Position numbers and translations under genes: made by a program | The notes under the pieces: model-generated | Seen by the model: the letters and a program-made list of their open reading frames with translations, nothing else | Databases searched by the model: none | What the model was told of the DNA's origin: nothing | Shown: piece after piece, positions 42,868 to 44,561 of the stretch | Layout: every line of letters starts with the position of its first letter | Numbering within the stretch: position 1 is the stretch's first letter | Assembly: GCA_009846005.1 (NCBI GenBank) | Contig: VXYL01000025.1 | Location: forward strand, 1-44,561 | Direction: 5' to 3' | Length of the DNA: 44,561 nt | From: Gammaproteobacteria bacterium | Lineage (GTDB): Bacteria; Pseudomonadota; Gammaproteobacteria; Pseudomonadales; Azotimanducaceae

Positions 42868-43637
42868 GAGTAGAGCATCCAACCCGCCAGCTGATACTCC
42901 GTCAGGACGAAGCCCGCCGTCATCAGGGTTGCATTCACCGCGAACGCGGAGCGCTCGAAACTCGGTTGGCGCCGCCACCAGAGGAGTAGGCCGACGACGC
43001 CGACCAAGGCGCTGAATTGGCCAAGTTCGACCCCGACGTTGAAACTCACGAGGTTGGTGACGAGGCCGTTTTCCGACAGCGCAAGCTCCTGAACCTTGGT
43101 CGCGAGACCGAGGCCGTGGAACAGGCCGAACACGAGAACGGCAGCCCGCGTGTTGGGCGTGAATCCGAATACCCGCTCGAAACCGCCAATGTTCTCGAAC
43201 GCCTTGTAGACCACGGACAAACCGATGATGGCATCGACGACGTAGGCGTCCACCGTCCATTCGGCCAGCACCCCGGTGAGCAGCGTGATGCTGTGCCCGA
43301 GGGTGAACAGGGACACGTAGAGCAGGACGTCCTTCAAACGATAGAGAAAGAACACCACGCCAACGAGAAACAGCAGGTGATCGATGCCCGTCACCATGTG
43401 CTTGGCACCCAGGTAGGTGAACGCCGGAATCGCCGGACCGTCCAGTGCCTCCACGTAGCTGGCATTGTCCTCGGAGATCGCATGGCCGAGAGCCGTCGTC
43501 GCGCCGATCACCAGGAGCGGCGCCAAGGCAACCACCAGCCAGGTTTGGCGCGATCCCCAAAGAACGTCCAAGTCGCGGATCGCCCCGTTTCGCCCTTGGC
43601 ACGCGCCTCGCCATGCGAAGGACGGAGCCCGGATCAT
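42864..43637 (-). CDS. HupE/UreJ-family membrane protein
   Basis: A 257-residue protein with about seven helices and HupE/UreJ_2 features: FTYLGAKHMVTGIDHLLFLVGVVFFL (His-x2-x2-Asp-His motif), LFTLGHSITLLTGVL, VYKAFENIGGF, and FGLFHGLGLATKV...NVGVELGQ. The family includes Ni or Co permeases and proteins linked to hydrogenase and urease; in copper/oxidase settings the metal is unknown. ATG at 43637 overlaps the cytochrome c' stop (ATGA). The first 20 residues are not conserved-looking, and the true start might be slightly downstream. Confidence 0.88.
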   Translation of the reverse strand: MIRAPSFAWRGACQGRNGAIRDLDVLWGSRQTWLVVALAPLLVIGATTALGHAISEDNASYVEALDGPAIPAFTYLGAKHMVTGIDHLLFLVGVVFFLYRLKDVLLYVSLFTLGHSITLLTGVLAEWTVDAYVVDAIIGLSVVYKAFENIGGFERVFGFTPNTRAAVLVFGLFHGLGLATKVQELALSENGLVTNLVSFNVGVELGQFSALVGVVGLLLWWRRQPSFERSAFAVNATLMTAGFVLTEYQLAGWMLYS

Positions 43638-44095
43638 TCCTCGCCCCGCGCGTACACCTGGTGGCAGGCCAAACAGACGTTGTAGAGGTGTCCCCCAGTC
43701 TCGAACAGGGCTGCCGAGTCCCTGGCGTCCACCGCCGCAAGGGCTTGCTGGGCCAGGCGCGTCATGCCGCGTGAGAACTCGATCCAAGCCTCCCCGTCGG
43801 TCTCGGGGGCCAGGTGGGGCATCAGCAGCAGGTTTCCGCTCTCGGCGATGACGGCGGCGCTATGCCGAACCCGGTCCCAACCTTCCTCCGTCGTGGGGGT
43901 GAGGTCCTGCGTCCCTTCCGCCGTGAGAACCCAGCCCGCGGATCCCCAGATGACATCCGCGGCAGGGTCGAGCACCCACGTCATCGTGTCGTGTAGATCA
44001 CCAACGGGCTGAACGGGCAGTTCGTCGCGGCTTTCCCGCGAGCACGAGAGCACCAACAGGGCGGCCGCGAAGGCACCGACTATCCGACCCGACAT
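43634..44095 (-). CDS. cytochrome c'-like lipoprotein
   Basis: A 153-residue exported protein with lipobox VLSC (Cys18), a helical body, and a single C-terminal heme site Cys141-x2-Cys144-His145 (CLACH), as in class II cytochromes c (cytochrome c'), where the CxxCH motif lies near the end. Such proteins bind NO or CO or shuttle electrons. It is first in the minus-strand cassette and overlaps the HupE gene by 4 bases. Its promoter should lie in the 192-base divergent gap to the right. No sixth-ligand methionine can be assigned with confidence. Confidence 0.85.
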   Translation of the reverse strand: MSGRIVGAFAAALLVLSCSRESRDELPVQPVGDLHDTMTWVLDPAADVIWGSAGWVLTAEGTQDLTPTTEEGWDRVRHSAAVIAESGNLLLMPHLAPETDGEAWIEFSRGMTRLAQQALAAVDARDSAALFETGGHLYNVCLACHQVYARGEE

Positions 44096-44287
44096 GTTTC
44101 GACCCCTCCAACGGAGCGGCGCAGTTTAGTCGATCTGGTGCGGGCGTGTCCCCGTGTGCACGGATCGTCGGCATTTGCCGACACCGATTTCAGCCTTCGC
44201 GTACGGGAGCTTGGGGCGATCTCGCACAGCTTCCTCCGATTCGATCTGGCACCTTGGAGCCAGTAGAATTACCGGACGGAGTGTGCG
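44096..44287. promoter_or_regulatory. divergent intergenic region with hairpins
   Basis: Between the cytochrome c' gene and the coiled-coil gene. GTCGGC-ATTT-GCCGAC (44167-44182) is a 6-bp hairpin and CTGGC-N8-GCCAG (44246-44263) a 5-bp inverted repeat. TAGAAT at 44264-44269 could be a -10 for the rightward gene, with CGGAGTG as its ribosome site. No strong promoter or known operator is evident. Confidence 0.35.
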
Positions 44288-44561
44288 ATGGAAGCAGCAG
44301 TGATCGACACGCTCAGGTTCGCCGATCGCTTGAAGGAAGCCGGCTTCGACCCGTCGAAGGCCGACGGCCTGGCGCGTGCGCTTGGGGAGGAACTCGGTGA
44401 TCGCGTGCTCACGCGCAATGACCGAGATGCCCTCGGCATGCGCATCGACGGACTAGACGCAAAGTTCGATGCCAGATTCGAGGGACTCGAGGCAAAGTTC
44501 GATGCCAAGTTCGACGGGCTCGAGGCGAAGTTCGACGGGCTCGAGGCGAAGTTCGACGGGC
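44288..44561 (+). CDS. DUF1640-like coiled-coil protein, 3'-truncated by window edge
   Basis: The first 91 codons of a gene that runs off the right edge. The N-terminus (MEAAVIDTLRFADRLKEAGFDPSKADGLARALGEELGDRVLT) matches the DUF1640-type pattern TLxxAxRLxxAGFxxxQAxALAxAL seen before long coiled coils in many bacteria, and the rest is heptads, mostly Ala-Lys-Phe-Asp-Gly-Leu-Glu. DUF1640 proteins usually carry a C-terminal membrane helix; that part is outside the window. ATG at 44288 follows GGAG. Confidence 0.75.
   Translation, partial: MEAAVIDTLRFADRLKEAGFDPSKADGLARALGEELGDRVLTRNDRDALGMRIDGLDAKFDARFEGLEAKFDAKFDGLEAKFDGLEAKFDG
44507..44561 (+). repeat. 21-bp tandem repeats encoding a coiled-coil heptad
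   Basis: Identical 21-bp units start at 44507 and 44528 and a third starts at 44549 and continues to the edge. Each encodes one Lys-Phe-Asp-Gly-Leu-Glu-Ala heptad. Degenerate copies extend back to about 44443. Because 21 is a multiple of 3, unit number can change without frameshift. Confidence 0.85.

Noticed and set aside
42868-43740. Longer frame for the membrane anchor protein through the HupE gene
   Set aside because: It is an Arg-rich alternative frame of the HupE gene; the GTG overlapping the HupE stop begins the hydrophobic helix.

Overview
The window is GC-rich, densely coding bacterial DNA. I count 41 protein-coding genes (two cut by the window edges) and saw no rRNA, tRNA, CRISPR array, insertion sequence or phage module. 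A TonB-dependent receptor, lipoproteins with lipoboxes and a SOS box of the CTGT-N8-ACAG type point to a Gram-negative pseudomonad-phylum organism, most likely a gammaproteobacterium (alphaproteobacterial LexA boxes look different). Sugar-polymer genes and repeat-rich surface proteins suggest a marine or host-associated, possibly uncultured, lineage; that lineage call is inference.

Layout. 1-4.3 kb: the 3' part of a leucine-rich-repeat surface protein, a Sel1-repeat lipoprotein and a membrane protein with a degenerate channel-like pore. 4.4-9.6 kb: three Fe(II)/2-oxoglutarate-type oxygenases (one CmcJ/NvfI-like, two PhyH-like) around a GH127 beta-L-arabinofuranosidase. 9.7-17.1 kb: an amidase diverging from a run of amino-acid permease, SLC13 anion symporter, YjbR-like protein, GCS2-type carboxylate-amine ligase and M14/AstE-type deacylase. 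17.2-23.6 kb (minus strand): a tightly spaced six-gene run, ferredoxin > methyltransferase > dinB > MFS transporter > redoxin > FAD-oxidoreductase/SelD fusion, with a SOS promoter just before dinB.

23.7-33.4 kb: a beta-glucan (laminarin-like) utilisation locus: secreted GH16 lipoprotein with four extra beta-sandwich modules, TonB receptor, LacI regulator, clan-A glycosidase and GPH-type sugar:cation symporter. A LacI-type operator overlaps the -35 of the first gene. The logic is extracellular cleavage, TonB import of oligosaccharide, periplasmic trimming and symport of sugar. 33.4-38.2 kb: an SDR, a GYD-domain protein, a VOC protein, a DUF2306 membrane protein, then coaE, a PHP phosphoesterase and a pair of MaoC-like hotdog proteins. 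38.4-39.2 kb: a DUF6364/PIN toxin-antitoxin module with an inverted repeat over its promoter. 39.2-44.1 kb (minus strand): a translationally coupled cassette of cytochrome c', HupE/UreJ-like protein, membrane anchor protein, an orphan oxidase subunit III and a copper ATPase. At the right edge a DUF1640-like coiled-coil gene runs out of the window through 21-bp heptad-coding repeats.

Non-coding structure is concentrated where genes converge: four of the five convergent gene junctions hold strong stem-loops, three of them apparently of one family (GTAGGGG..., arms GGGCGACC or GGGACGGG around CTTGT), one expanded into a 23-bp tandem array.
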